From Macrostomum hystrix (lineage: Eukaryota > Platyhelminthes > Macrostomidae), in assembly GCA_950097015.1 (NCBI GenBank), contig CATNEN010000033.1, forward strand, positions 1,054,001 to 1,118,000: DNA of 64,000 bases, written 5' to 3'. The position numbers were made by a program, and so were the translations under genes. Under the pieces are notes generated by a model that searched no databases, had not been told where the DNA came from, and saw nothing but the letters and a program-made list of their open reading frames with translations. Shown here piece after piece: positions 23,601 through 34,176 of this stretch; the stretch's first letter is position 1; each line of letters begins with the position of its first letter.

Positions 23601-25360
23601 TACCCGCCACCTTACAGACAGAGCCAGTCCCTCTCACCCACCACCTCACAGACAGAGCCAGTCCCTCTTACCCGCCACCCCACTGAGCCAGTCCCTCCCA
23701 CCCACAGTAGGCGAGCCTGTACTCACACGCAGGGATTTCTGAGCTCCATGCAGCCCAGTCCATCGAACAGGGCCAGTCCCGGCGGCCTGTTGTCGGCAGT
23801 TTGGTTGGCCACTCGGCCCGCCATGCGCTGGAGGATGCCGAACTCAAACGGCGAACTGCGATTGCAGCGGCAGCCCTGCAGCAGCTCCTCCATGTTGATG
23901 GACTGCACGCGAGCTACGCAGGGAGACTGGGACTGTACCTTGGCCATGCAGGTCGCGCCGCGGCTAATCACTCTGGTCAGGTTGGCCTCAAAAGTGTTCT
24001 GAAAGAGTCAGTGCGAATCTATGATTAGTATTGTCAACACATTAATAAATATGTTCATCTTTTGGGAGAGGCAAAAGCACTCACCAGGAAGGGTGCAATG
24101 TCCGGCAGAGCGGACAAGGACAATGAGCCGACGATGCTTGGTGTCAAGTTGTTAATCTGGACCAGAATGGTGTCCAGGCCGGATTTGATGAGGGGCTGCG
24201 GTCTGGTTGTACAGCTTGGCGATGCAGGCAATCGGCTCCCGGCAAGTTGGCGAGGTGACTCGCTGCACCACCTGGGGCAGCAGGGTCAGGTTGCGCAGGA
24301 AGGCGCCGACCTTTTCCAGGTGGGCCTTGCGGTCAGCCAGTGTCATTGGCGGCGGCGACGTCGGCGGTGGCATCGAGGACATCATCGAGGACATCATGGA
24401 GGACATCTCGGCCATGATGGGGGCGCCGGTCATGGGTTTGGCGTCCATCATTAGCAGCTGCATGAGCGGCGCCAGGTCCGACTCTGAGCAGACGCGGCGG
24501 ATGAGGTCAAAGCTGAACTGAGAGTCGTCTGAAAGGCGATTGGGCGGTGCAATGCTTCAGGTATACAAGTGAAGGTCACTGGTTACCAACTTACCACCGT
24601 TAACTCATCGATACCTAATTGATACCTCATCGATACCTCATCGATACCTCATCGATACCTCATCGATACCTCATCGATACCTCATCGATACCTCATCGAT
24701 ACCTCATCGATACCCAATCAATACCTTAACGTGACCTTATCAATACCTATTAGATAACTAATTGACATTTAATCGATACCTCAAAAAACTTGATGTCGCT
24801 CACCTCGCCGATCGTCGACAGGCTGCAGCCGGCAGTTGCCTAGCGGATCGCACACGGGCTGCCCGGTTCCCCGAGTCTGATTGAATCGGCAATGAAGCGG
24901 GCTGGGCGGATTGCTGGAGGAATTCCTGTTGCACTCCGGGCAACAGTCGGCACCTAGGAAGATCTTGTCGGCTTGGCAGTTCTGCACCTTGCTGGCGTTG
25001 CAGCAGCGGCTGCCGCCGTCCACTGGCTCGCCGCAGAGGAGCGCGCTGACAGCCGGCCTTGCCGCAGGCGCTGAAGCACGGCGTGGCGGAGAGGTTGAGG
25101 TTCAGGCAGGTGGAGTTGCACACGGTGGACGGGCTGTAGCGGGCGCAGGACGGGCAGCAGTGGCCGGGCACGTCGTTGCTGGACACCAGCGAGCGGCCGC
25201 GGCCGCAGTCGCCAGCCGGCGCCGGGCACTGGGGAGCGAACATTGGGTCCCACTGCATCGGCGGCTGCTGCTGCGGTGGCTGCTGCTGCACTGACGGATG
25301 CGGCAGCAGTAGGCACATCAGAGCGGCCAACACGGCCACCCCTAGTCGATGCTTGAACAT
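14661..25360 (-). CDS. Secreted mesothelin/stereocilin-like protein, 16 exons, about 1426 aa
   Basis: Exons (5' to 3'): 25360-24804, 24528-24085, 23998-23727, 22649-22439, 22289-22096, 21728-21599, 21474-21313, 20803-20603, 20345-20142, 19707-19397, 18929-18528, 17380-17014, 16933-16649, 16021-15876, 15277-15132, 14911-14661. All junctions are GT-AG and agree in phase. A signal peptide (MFKHRLGVAVLAALMCLLL) opens a Cys-rich VWC-like region (CCNASKVQNC, ADCCPECN). The rest is helical repeats with paired cysteines and motifs such as MTPEELTALSDRL, TSAQINKLD and SASQLASFSASQ, in the style of mesothelin/otoancorin ARM-like repeats. A basic run RRRRRS in the exon at 17014-17380 is a possible furin site. 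No C-terminal anchor is seen. One extra base breaks the frame near 25050 and another near 24195; removing both makes 4281 nt, exactly divisible by three. The family assignment is tentative; the gene model is strong. Confidence 0.75.
15876..16021 (-). other. Internal exon 14 of the mesothelin-like gene: stop codon or splice donor
   Basis: The exon ends AAC GTG CT|GTGAGC. Read without splicing it would stop at the next codon (CTG TGA). Spliced to 15277 it continues in phase (NNVL|NSMTELG). Retention of the 598-bp intron would therefore make a protein lacking the last two exons, a possible alternative C-terminus. Confidence 0.5.
16283..16618 (-). mobile_element. tRNA-derived SINE, family B, fullest copy, in an intron
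   Basis: On the minus strand the head reads GGTGGCAGAGCGGTTAACG, then AAGTTCGATTCCACGG (A and B boxes). The body contains the TTGCCCTTGAGGGCC-like block, and the tail ends near GCCATTGCCCACAGCCCT. It sits in the intron between exons 13 and 14 of the mesothelin-like gene, in the gene's orientation. The tail matches 59657-59822, and the head and body match 2215-2452. Confidence 0.8.
17424..18515. repeat. Minisatellite (GGATTGGGAATTGATTGGAAT type) filling an intron
   Basis: About 1.1 kb of alternating 10-bp (ATTGGGAATG/T) and 9-bp (ATTGGAATG) steps. It starts about 45 bp past one splice site and ends about 10 bp before the next, filling the intron between exons 11 and 12. Frames reading QSIPNPF/NQFPIHS are artefacts of the repeat. 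Confidence 0.93.
18955..19345. repeat. Minisatellite (CCACCTACCCAGTCTACC, about 18 bp) in an intron
   Basis: About 18-bp pyrimidine-rich units with single-base variants. They lie wholly within the intron between exons 10 and 11 of the mesothelin-like gene. Confidence 0.88.
19880..20125 (-). mobile_element. tRNA-derived SINE, family A, copy 3, with an internal telomere-like tract
   Basis: The minus strand reads GTAGCCCAGAGCTTAGGGCG and GGGTTCGATTCCCGAATC (A and B boxes). A (TTAGGG)-type tract follows, then GCGTCCCCCCATGTCCATGG and CAGCCTTCAGATGCGCCG, matching the tail of the copy at 12570. It lies in the intron between exons 9 and 10. Confidence 0.72.
19941..19987. repeat. Interstitial telomere-like repeat (CCCTAA)n
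   Basis: Roughly eight hexamers of CCCTAA with variants (CCCAAA, CCTAAA, CCCCAA). This is the complement of the animal TTAGGG telomere unit. It sits between the body and tail of the SINE at 19880-20125. Confidence 0.85.
20360..20520. repeat. Short TTTAGG-rich tandem repeat in an intron
   Basis: Imperfect units built from TAGGATTTAGGTTTAGATTTAG, about 20-30 bp. They fill much of the intron between exons 8 and 9. Confidence 0.75.
20855..21296. repeat. Minisatellite (AGATCTAGATGGGA, 14 bp) in an intron
   Basis: About 30 copies of a 14-bp unit containing the palindrome AGATCT. The array begins about 50 bp from the acceptor of exon 8 and ends about 15 bp from the donor of exon 7. Confidence 0.92.
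21775..22065. repeat. Minisatellite (31-32 bp unit) in an intron
   Basis: About nine copies of a unit beginning CCAATTGAGACACCCTCCTT and ending GACCCCGTCACT. It lies within the intron between exons 5 and 6. Confidence 0.92.
22740..23705. repeat. Minisatellite (34-bp unit) in an intron
   Basis: About 28 copies of a unit beginning CTCACAGACAGAGCCAGTCC. Variants include CACCCACC / GACGCACC / AACCCACC blocks arranged in runs. It fills the intron between exons 3 and 4. Confidence 0.94.
24600..24790. repeat. Minisatellite (TCATCGATACC, 11 bp) in intron 1
   Basis: About ten good copies with decayed edges. It occupies the intron between exons 1 and 2 and contains a repeated ATCGAT palindrome. Confidence 0.9.
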
Positions 25361-26039
25361 TGTGGACTCAGTGCTACTATGGGATTCCAGTTTAGAACCG
25401 GGCATTGTCCCCGCCTCCCGCATAGTCCTCCCTTTTTGTACCCGAAGGCTTATCCTCATTTTTACCTCACCGCTCTTCCCTTCCCTGCCGCATCAGCCAA
25501 TCCCAGCCCGGATCTCATGAGGAGGCGAGCAGCGATGGGCGAGAACCGGGTGGGCGACTCGGTTGCCATGGTAACCGAAAAACACAGAAGATTTACGGAA
25601 TCGACGGTGGGTGGGGCACCGAGTGCGGGCCGGGTTAGTATGTTTTTTTGACAAAACTGGGCGTGCAGAACAAGCAGGGGCTGTCCAACTCAACACCCCA
25701 TTTCTGTTCTCCCATTTGTAGGGCGAGACACCCAACCCAAGCCGAAAAATACAATGGAACGACCTCAGTTCTGCAGTAAAATCCCTTCCTTCCCTGGGTG
25801 GGAAAATTCTGGAGCTTTGTTTTACTGCTTAGGCTTGGGACGCTAAACGCAGGCTTTAAATGCTCCTTTGAAGGTCATATCACTCAGCGTTATTGTTCGG
25901 CTCGCTTTTCCCATGCCCAGGATAATGGATGACCAAATTCTCAACTCAAAATAACGCGTTGATCAATTTGCTTCTGAGAGTGCATTAGACCTAGATAACA
26001 AACTGCCGATCATCCAGCCAGAATTATACCCCAAAATCT

Positions 26040-26520
26040 AGATTATATAATTATATTCCAATATCTAGCTAGAATCCCATTCCAATATCTAGCTAGAATC
26101 CCATTCCAATATCTAGCTAGAATCCCATTCCAATATCTAGCTAGAATATATTTCTAATATCTAGCTAGAATATATTTCCAATATCTAGCTAGAATATATT
26201 TCCAATATCTAGCTAGAATATATTTCCAATATCTAGCTAGAATATATTTCCAATATCTAGCTAGAATATATTTCCAATATCTAGCTAGAATATATTTCCA
26301 ATATCTAGCTAGAATATATTTCCAATATCTAGCTAGAATATATTTCCAATATCTAGCTAGAATATATTTCCAATATCTTGCTAGAATATATTTCCACTAT
26401 CTAGCTAGAATAATATTCCAATTTCTAGCTAGAATCCCATTCCAATATCTAGCTATAATCATATTCCAGCATCTAGCTAGATTCCCAGCCAATTATCCAG
26501 CAAGAATCCCACCTCAATAT
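26040..26520. repeat. Minisatellite (TCTAGCTAGAATATATTTCCAATA, 24 bp)
   Basis: About 19 copies. The central 10 are nearly identical and the flanking copies carry CCCATTCC in place of ATATTTCC. Each unit holds the 10-bp palindrome TCTAGCTAGA. Confidence 0.94.
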
Positions 26521-27144
26521 CAAGCTTAGATATTAATGCCAGCCCAAAAGCCACCTGACTTTAGTCATTGTGCGTATTCTCAAAACTCATCGACTGGGCT
26601 CAAAATAACTAGCTGTTAGTTGTTGTAGCAACGGAATCAAAGCACAACGGAGCGGCAGCGCTGGCAAGCAGTCAAGGCTGTGATTTGTTTATCTGTCGTC
26701 TTTTATCATTGCTCAGCTATTCCAAAGTTCCATTGTCTGTTGGTAGACAATGCCTGCTGCCATTGTTCCGTATCAAGCTGAGCAGCCATTCTCAATACCC
26801 AAATTGATTTTAGAAATAGTATTTAGCAATTTTATATTTTATATTTGTGAGAAAGTAAATCGATGCATTTTTCGAAGCAACAATCCATCTAACTGTTAAC
26901 TAGTCTAACACATTAACGTATCTTGCAGTTGACATATCTAACACATTAAATGTTTAGTAAGAAAAAATTCCATTAACTGGACATTAACCAGCAAGACAGA
27001 GATATATAAGCACCAAAATGAATTGCTTATTGAAAGACATCGAAAGTGTCTATATCTATATCAATGTGAGTACTATTATGTGCTCATGATTCGTAATAAT
27101 AGTGATCCCAAATCACAGCCCACGAACGCTTGTCTCAGCCATCC

Positions 27145-27672
27145 CAGTATAACAGGGGTGAGATTTCCCTAACTGTCTCATCCCTCCCGTTTTATCAGGG
27201 GTGAGATTTCCCCAGCTGTCTCATCCCTCCCAGTTTATCAGGGGTGAGATTTCCCCAGCTGTTTCAGCCCTCACATTTTATCAGGGGTGAGATTTCCCCA
27301 GCTGTCTCATCCCACCCAGTTTATCAGGGGTGAGATTTCCTCAGCTGTCTCATCCCACCAAGTTTATCAGGGGTGAGATTACATAGCTGTCTCATCCCTC
27401 CCAGTTTATCAGGGCTGAGATTTCCCCAGCTGTTTCAGCGCTCACATTTTATCAGGGGTGAGATTTCCCCAGCTGTTTCGTCCCTCCCAGTTTATCAGGG
27501 GTGAGATTTCCTCAGCTGTCTCATCCTACCAAGTTTATCGGGGTGAGATTTCCTCAGCTGTCTCATCCTACCAAGTTTATCGGGGTGAGATTTCCTCAGC
27601 TGTCTCATCCTACCAAGTTTATCGGGTTGAGATTTCCTTAGCTGTCTCATCCCTCCCAGTTTATCGGAGATG
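27145..27672. repeat. Minisatellite (43-bp unit) upstream of the FN3-like gene
   Basis: About 12 copies of a unit beginning TTTATCAGGGGTGAGATTTC and ending CAGCTGTCTCATCCCTCCCAG. The array stops about 118 bp before the ATG at 27790. Confidence 0.92.
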
Positions 27673-27789
27673 AGACCCAGAACTCGTGGCCAATGGCGGG
27701 AGCGCACAGCAACGGACATCAATATTTAAGTCGCAGCATGCGGTCTCTGTATGAAAAAAGTAACATTACTATCTCCTTTTAAAACAGCG

Positions 27790-29878
27790 ATGACTTTGTG
27801 GCTGATCCTGCTGTCAGGTGAGATAATTAGGTCTGATTTGTTGGTTTTTTTCGATCTGTGATGCCTCGATCCGTTTTACTTTGTGTCCAAAATCACGTCA
27901 GGATTTTTGTTAAAAATTAAATTTAGGTACCTTTCTAACTGATTTGCAGTTTTTGAAAATGTGCAGTTTAGGGAATGTGCAGGTTAGGGAATGTGCTGTG
28001 AAGGAATCTAACGTAGACACTAACGTGTTACGTAGTTACGTTTATGTTACGCGTTATGTATTCATCAGACGTAGATGAATACATGCAGTGGAGCAGGTAT
28101 GTATGTGACTTTATCTCTGATCCACCTGATTAGGCTTACAATACAGTAGCAATCGTTAAATAGAGAATCAGATTCTATTCATGATATTATATACTAATAG
28201 CAGTCCAAGTCAATTGGCTTGCAATGGCGATGTCTGTTTATCGGACTTCAGAATGCAGAAAATTGACACTAAACAATGTGCAAATACCCGGGTTGTATCT
28301 AGGGCTCTGGCTTGGCATATGATGCAGCCTCTTGGCTTGATCTGAGAAAGCTTCAGCGGGAGCCTGTCCTTGGGAGTAGGTTAAAAAAGCCAACTCAAGC
28401 CTAGCTTTGAGCTGCCTCCGACAAAATATTTTTTGGCAGCTTGCAAGCCCCATCAGGCAGATTAGTTGAGGTCAGGGCACTCAAGCTAATGAGTTGAGTT
28501 CTACACTTCAGCGGATTAAAGTTTCCTCCATTTTCTTAACTCTTTGAGTCCAAGGTAGAGGACTTAAGGAGGTCTGGGTAACTCGGAAAGAGTCGGAGCC
28601 TGGTGTCTAAATGTTGTTTAAACCAACCAACCAACCAACCAACCAACCAACCAACCAACCAACCAACCAACCAACCAACCAACCAACCAACCAACCAACC
28701 AACCAACCAACCAACCAACCAACCAACCAACCAACCAACCAACCAACCAACCAACCAACCAACCAACCAACCAGCAAACCGCCTTTTTGCAGCTGTCTGT
28801 CAGACTCAGTTGCTAGCGCCGGAGGCCATGAGCTTAAATCAGCGTTGGGAAGGCTTTTTAGATTCGGCCGTCTGTCGTCACAATCTGCAGCCGGGCGCGC
28901 TCATCGTGGGATCCGAGGAGGCGCTACTGCACTGGCGCCCGTTCCCACCCAAAGAGCTCCCAGCCTGTCGAGAAGTGGAAATCTCCCTGGCCTCGGGACC
29001 GCTTGGCAACCTCACGAGACTTTCCGCGGAGTTGCAGCTTCATGTCAGCTGCCAGGACACCCAGCATCTGCTGACCGGCCTGCGAACCGGTCGAGTCTAC
29101 TCGGCCAGAATCTCCGTGCTGCGGCATTTCAATGGCCTGTTCTGCCCGCGCCCAGCCATGGCTTCCTTCGTGATGACAGACCGAGCATCTGCGGCCACCA
29201 ACAGTGAGAACTAGATAGGCCCAGCATAGCTTTGCACACTTTGCAACATGTGCTAGCGCCCATCAATAACACAATCTGTTTTACAAATTGACAGTCTCCG
29301 CCAACTCGCAGCTAGCGGCGCCCTCCTCTGTAGCTGAGCCGCTTCTGTTCGCTATGGTGCTGAGCGTGTGGGCGCTGGCGCTGGCCAAATTCCTGCGCAA
29401 GCTTCAACAGCTGCGCATCGGCAGGGCCACCGTCAGCTCGCTGAGGCACATGCGGCCTCTCAACATCGAGCAGGTGCAGGTGTGCAAGGAGGCCACGGAG
29501 ACAGTCATCTACCGGTCCTACGCCAAGGACTCCCGCATGTCCGCCTGCCTGGAGGAGCGGCAGGCCCGGGTGGCACACCTCAGACGGCTGTACGCCGAGG
29601 AGCTGCAGCGCGAGGTCGAGGATCTCGAGCAGCAGAGGATCCAGCTGTGCGGCCTGCGCCAGCTCAGGTCACAGCTGTTGCACCTGTCGCAGCCCTCACG
29701 CCATCGCGGTAGCAGCTCGTTAATTAGGATTGAGGACGATCTCAACGTGCCGGAAGTTTCAACGTCTCGGCCAACGGCAACGGTGCTCGATGCGAGGCGA
29801 AATTTTTGCGATCGGCTGCAGTTGTCGGAGAGCCTGCCAGATGGTCTGCGGCTGCTGACGGAAGCCGATGGTCGCTGA
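27790..29878 (+). CDS. Single-pass membrane protein with FN3-like ectodomain and coiled-coil tail, 3 exons
   Basis: Exons 27790-27817, 28793-29203 and 29295-29878 join in phase 1 and 1 and total 1023 nt (340 aa). The tiny first exon and the start of exon 2 make a signal peptide ([15 protein letters not shown]). The ectodomain (about residues 20-145) looks like a fibronectin type III fold: a [20 protein letters not shown] strand region and a FVMT end, with four cysteines. A TM helix ([18 protein letters not shown]) is followed by basic residues and a long Arg/Glu/Leu-rich coiled-coil segment ([20 protein letters not shown]). AATAAA is at 29914-29919. I do not recognise an orthologue; a small receptor or adhesion protein is a guess. 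Intron 1 holds a pure tetranucleotide array ending about 20 bp before the acceptor of exon 2. Confidence 0.8.
28620..28772. repeat. Microsatellite (AACC)n in intron 1 of the FN3-like gene
   Basis: About 38 uninterrupted AACC units, so likely highly mutable. It ends about 20 bp before the TTTTTGCAG acceptor at 28792. Frames reading PTNQ repeats are artefacts. Confidence 0.97.
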
Positions 29879-29919
29879 CTGCGTCAGCTAGCGAAACGAA
29901 GCTTTTGCAGTTTAATAAA

Positions 29920-30550
29920 TGAGAAAACACAGAAGCGGCAAAAATATTTAAAGTATCTTTGGACTTAAAAAATGGCTTCAGAAGTCTTAAGAAAAGTATA
30001 AATATATTTTTTGACTGGAAATAGTGTCATGGTAAAGGCAAGGAAATGGAATATTTGACATGAGCAGAAGGCCAGATATGAATATAATTCGTTAATATTT
30101 TTAACTTTTTTGCGACTTAAAATGTAATTCTCATCGATTTAAATAACCATTTTGGCACAACCACGATCGGGGTGACTCAGTGAATGCGCAGTTCGCAACT
30201 ATTTGCTGATCGTGATCAATTACTATGAGTAATATCATTTCATTTGAATGGAAACGATTGTGTTAGCTTAAAAACTACATAGAACCACGTTACTAAACGA
30301 TACTTAATCGCCTTGACAATTTTTTTTCAAGTCAGTTGGCAAATGCGGTAAAGGCATATTTCAATGCGCTCGTAAGAACTGGCCAGTTAAAAAAATATTC
30401 TTAAGTCCAATCGATACTGGATTCAGAGTTCATGAGGTATCAAAAAAGATTGTCAATGATCTACGTCTGGCGAGCACCGATTTCCTTTAAGGCGAAAGCG
30501 CGCTGGTCAGCCAGCGGTTGGCAGGCAGTGGCGGGCCTGCTCCTCAGCGG
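29920..30550. other. Convergent intergenic spacer
   Basis: AT-rich sequence between the 3' ends of the FN3-like gene and the prominin gene. Nothing recognisable beyond poly(T)/poly(A) runs. Confidence 0.45.
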
Positions 30551-33500
30551 TTACACTTCGGACTCGCCGAACCGCAGCCGCTGCCTTCGCTGACTCGCGG
30601 GTCTCGGGGGCAAAGGAGGCGTCACGGTAGACGGCACAGAGCGAGGCGGCGGCGGCGGCGGCGGCAGCGGCAGAGGCCTGGTTGACGGCAGCTGCGATGA
30701 CGCAGTGATGCCGTTGCTGACGTGAGGCGGTTCATCGATCTGATATTGAGTCCGGCCGGCATCAAACTCAAACTCTAACACGACTGCCTGGTGCCGGCCA
30801 ACAAGCACCAGCAGCCACCAGCTCAGGCCAAACAGCACGGCAAAGAAACAGGTGGTGAGCAGCAGCAGGAATGCAGCGGCATTTGCCTGGGGCACCGCCT
30901 TGGAGCAGAGGTCAACGGACAGTGTCTCTACGGCCAGCCGCAGATCGTCGCAATGGCCGACACTGGCCAGCAAACCAGCGGCGAGGGGGTCGAGAAACTC
31001 GGCGAACAATGGCAGGTGTCGTGCCAGGCAGACTTCAAAGCGAGCATCCACGCGGGCCAGCATGCCCGGCTTGTCGGCCAGGGTGTCTTGCACCACTCTG
31101 AGGGCCGCCAGCAGCGCTTCTGTCAGGCTGGTGAAGTTGCGTGAGCTCTGCAACAGCTCAAAATTCTGACGCAGCTCGACCAGACGGTCAGCGAGGCCTG
31201 CTGAGCGAGTCATTGAAGCGTTCAGCTGCGTCACGGAGTGTCGCAAAATCGCCGCATCGTTGTTACTGGGCTCTGCGTTTAAAGCAACGCTTGCTAAGTT
31301 CGCTACGTCGGCGATAAAGCGGTCGCTGCGCGGCATGAGAAGCAGCGGCCGTCGAAGCTCCGCAATGGAGTCAGTGTAGTTCTCAGCGTCCAAGAGGCCG
31401 GCCAACTGGGGCAGCACGGAGGTGATGCTGCCGAGCTCCGGTGGGATCAGTGCGTTGGCATCCGTGGCGTTGATCTGATCCTTGACAAGTTTGGCGCCGG
31501 TGAGGAACTGCGACTGCGTCAGATTGCTGGAGAGCAAGGCAGTAGCGTTAAGCAGACCTGTGGAAAAGTGTTCAGGTATAGCTCAGGTAGTGTTCAGGTA
31601 GTGCTCTTTCGTCTAACAGTAGAATATTTTCAAAGATTAAATGCTTTTTTCTTAGATTAAAGTATACAAAAGTCGTGAAAAATGACAGAACTAGTCAAGC
31701 AGAAAAAACGATCGACTAATTATGAAGTTATAGGCTTGCTTATTAGATCAACTACCAAATATACTTTTATTGACCTCTGCTCTCTAAGATCACCTGTGAG
31801 TCCGAAGACGCTGAACAGTGTCGCATTGGGATTGCCGCACCTGCCACGGATGGTCTCAATCAGCCGACTTGGCAGCCGAGCTGGCAGTGAGATCGGCAGC
31901 TCCTGTCGCAGTTTCAGCGCCTCGCGCACCATCGGCCAAAGTCGGACTTCGGCGAATTCGTCCAACCGCGAGTCCCAGAGCTGGTTGCCAGACTGGCTGG
32001 CCAGGTAGCGGCAGGCTTCCACCTGCAGCTCGCCGGTTGCGTAGAAGAACGCCAGGCCGAACAAGAGCGGCAGCAGGGACAGCAGTGCAGCGGTGAGCAG
32101 TACTAGAGAGCAGTCGAACGAGCAGCAATACAGAAACCCGTTCCACTCTCGCTTCTGCAGGCGGCGCATTTTCTGGCTGCGACCTGACAGTCGACTGCAG
32201 TACGCGGATTTCCCTTGCTCCATGTCGCGATCGGGAAAATGCGGCGATGACCAGGGCGAACTGGAAAAGCCGCCGCTGGAGGTGCCGGAGGTCTTGGAGG
32301 AGGGCGATGAACAACAGAGCGGTGAAGAGTTGGTGGACAGCGGCACTAGAGTGTGACTGGGTGTCGGGACAGTGCCCTCCTCGAACGAGGCGTCCAAGCG
32401 ACAGGCGGTGCACAAGTAGCGGGTCAGAGACCACAGCAGCACGCAGCAGATCGCGCAGGCCAGCAGGAACACCAGGCAGGAGACAACCACCAGGACAACC
32501 ACCGCTGTGCCAGCGGCTGCGACGGCGCCCCACAGGCTGGGATCCGTGGCCGCCCGATCAAAGCCGGACTTGACGCCGATAATGGTGAGTTCCGCCTGGT
32601 CGAACTGCGAAGACACACTGTCAATCAGGCCGTTTAACAGCTGGCGGATCACGCCTGAGATGGCTTGAAGCCCGGTGGACAGCGAGTCCTTGGCCTTCTC
32701 CACCTGCCGCTGCACAGTTGTCAATGTCCAGCTTGACCATTTTTTTCAGAAGCGTAACTATGGCAACACTGGAGTCCTGTGTCTAGCTTGGTATCGTTCA
32801 CAGCCAGTCTAAGGTTGGCCAGGCTAGTAACTAGGGAGGCGCAGTGGCCAGGTGCGAATAGATGACCAAACCGGTTGCAGACGGTGCTCAGGGGGTCCTG
32901 CAGAGTCTCCCGGTGGACCTGCAGCTGAGCGGAAAACTGTTGCAGTGGCTTGATCACGGTGTCCCTGGCGTTGTCAATATACCGCATGGAGTTCACTGTG
33001 CCGTTCACTGTCGCCAGGAAGAACTGCAAGTGACCTGACATCGGGGCAGGCGATGAAATAGCACGGATAGATTTTCAGCACATAGCAATAATAAAACACT
33101 GCATAAAGTATATGTTTGAGCAGCGCACCTATGAGCTTGTCGATCCCGTAGTCGGACATCAGCAAATCCAGCAGCTCCGTGCCGAAGTTCAGAAACAGCC
33201 GCTCCACCGATGGATAGGCGCTCTCAAATGTGTCAATGATGGTCCGGTTGGACTCGACTAGGGAACGGGTCAGGAACCTGTCCAGGTGGCTCACTGTGGT
33301 GGACACGATTGCGCGCGCGGAGTTGGAGCCGCTTGAGGAGGAGGTGAGAGCTACGATGCCGCCAGCCTGCGTGCAGTAGGCGATGAGCACGGCAATGCAC
33401 AGCAGACTAGCAGCACCCATCATCCCGATCTGGACAAGTAGGCAACGGTCTCTACCGGACAGCGTCTTTTTGGACAGGCGCACCGCTCTGGTGTCCTCCA

Positions 33501-34176
33501 AAGCCAAGGACTGTTTTGTTTCAGACGTCTTTGTTGGTGTGGACCACGCACCAGCGAGATCAGTGGTGTCGACTTCATAGCTGCGGCTGGGAATGCTATT
33601 GTTATTGTGGTGATGGATGCCCTGGACGCTGCTGAGATTAGCGTCCTTGTCAGTCGCACGTTCGGCGTCGTTGTTCGGATGGTCGTGGCGCTGTCCCCGA
33701 GTCAACCGGCGCACCCGGCGCAGCACCATGGCGCCAAAAAGTCGATACTGTGAGCGGCGAAACGGCGCTCCGCCGCCCTTTGCTGCTGCGTCTACTTGGT
33801 CTCCGACTTGGTCTAATTGAGCGCTTCGCAGCAGTCGAGCACGCCTGTGACGCTCGCGGCGTACGGTGACGCCGAGCAGGCAGCAGCAGGTGAGCAGCCA
33901 GGCCAGCAGCAGGATACCTGACAGCGTAAAATAAGCCAGGTGTGAGTGCAGACGACCGCTCATCCAGCTTGTGAACACGGAGCCCAGGCTGTCGCTGCTT
34001 GGCTGATTGGCGTTGGCTGACACCACGCGACGAAGGACGTCGGCCGGACTGTCAGTGGTCGACAGCTGGTCTGGAAGGGCAGCCGAAACCCAGGCTAGCA
34101 GCGGGTTGAGCAGTCCACCGTTGAACGCTGGCTCCAATGGATCAACCAGCAGATTCGTCATGCCCGACTTGTCCAT
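30551..34176 (-). CDS. Prominin-family five-transmembrane glycoprotein
   Basis: Exons 34176-33129, 33034-31794 (one frame break inside) and 31557-30551. The topology is that of prominin: TM1 (about residues 80-104, ending LTCCCLLGV), a cytosolic loop, TM2 (about 247-269), a large ectodomain loop with NGT/NDT sites, TM3 (before ACAICCVLLW), a cytosolic loop, TM4 (SLVLLTAALLSLLPLLFGLA), a second ectodomain loop, and TM5 (FFAVLFGLSWWLLVLV). The tail has proline-rich TPPLPPRP and ends GESEV, a possible class I PDZ ligand. Prominins organise cholesterol-rich membrane protrusions. With one base added near 32735 (a 7-A run) the coding length is 3297 nt, about 1098 aa. A 38-nt GT-AG intron there would also restore frame but looks too small. 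No signal peptide is visible, so a 5' exon may be missing. Confidence 0.85.

Larger units (their letters stand above)
25361..27789. other. Divergent intergenic region between two start codons
   Basis: The mesothelin-like gene starts leftward at 25360 and the FN3-like gene rightward at 27790. The gap must hold both promoters. It contains two unrelated minisatellites (26040-26520 and 27145-27672) and otherwise AT-rich sequence. AATATTTAAG near 27721, about 70 bp before the right-hand ATG, is the only TATA-like word that stood out. Confidence 0.45.

Noticed and set aside
22740-23705. CRISPR-like regularly spaced repeats
   Set aside because: Units are contiguous without unique spacers, and the genome is eukaryotic; it is a minisatellite.
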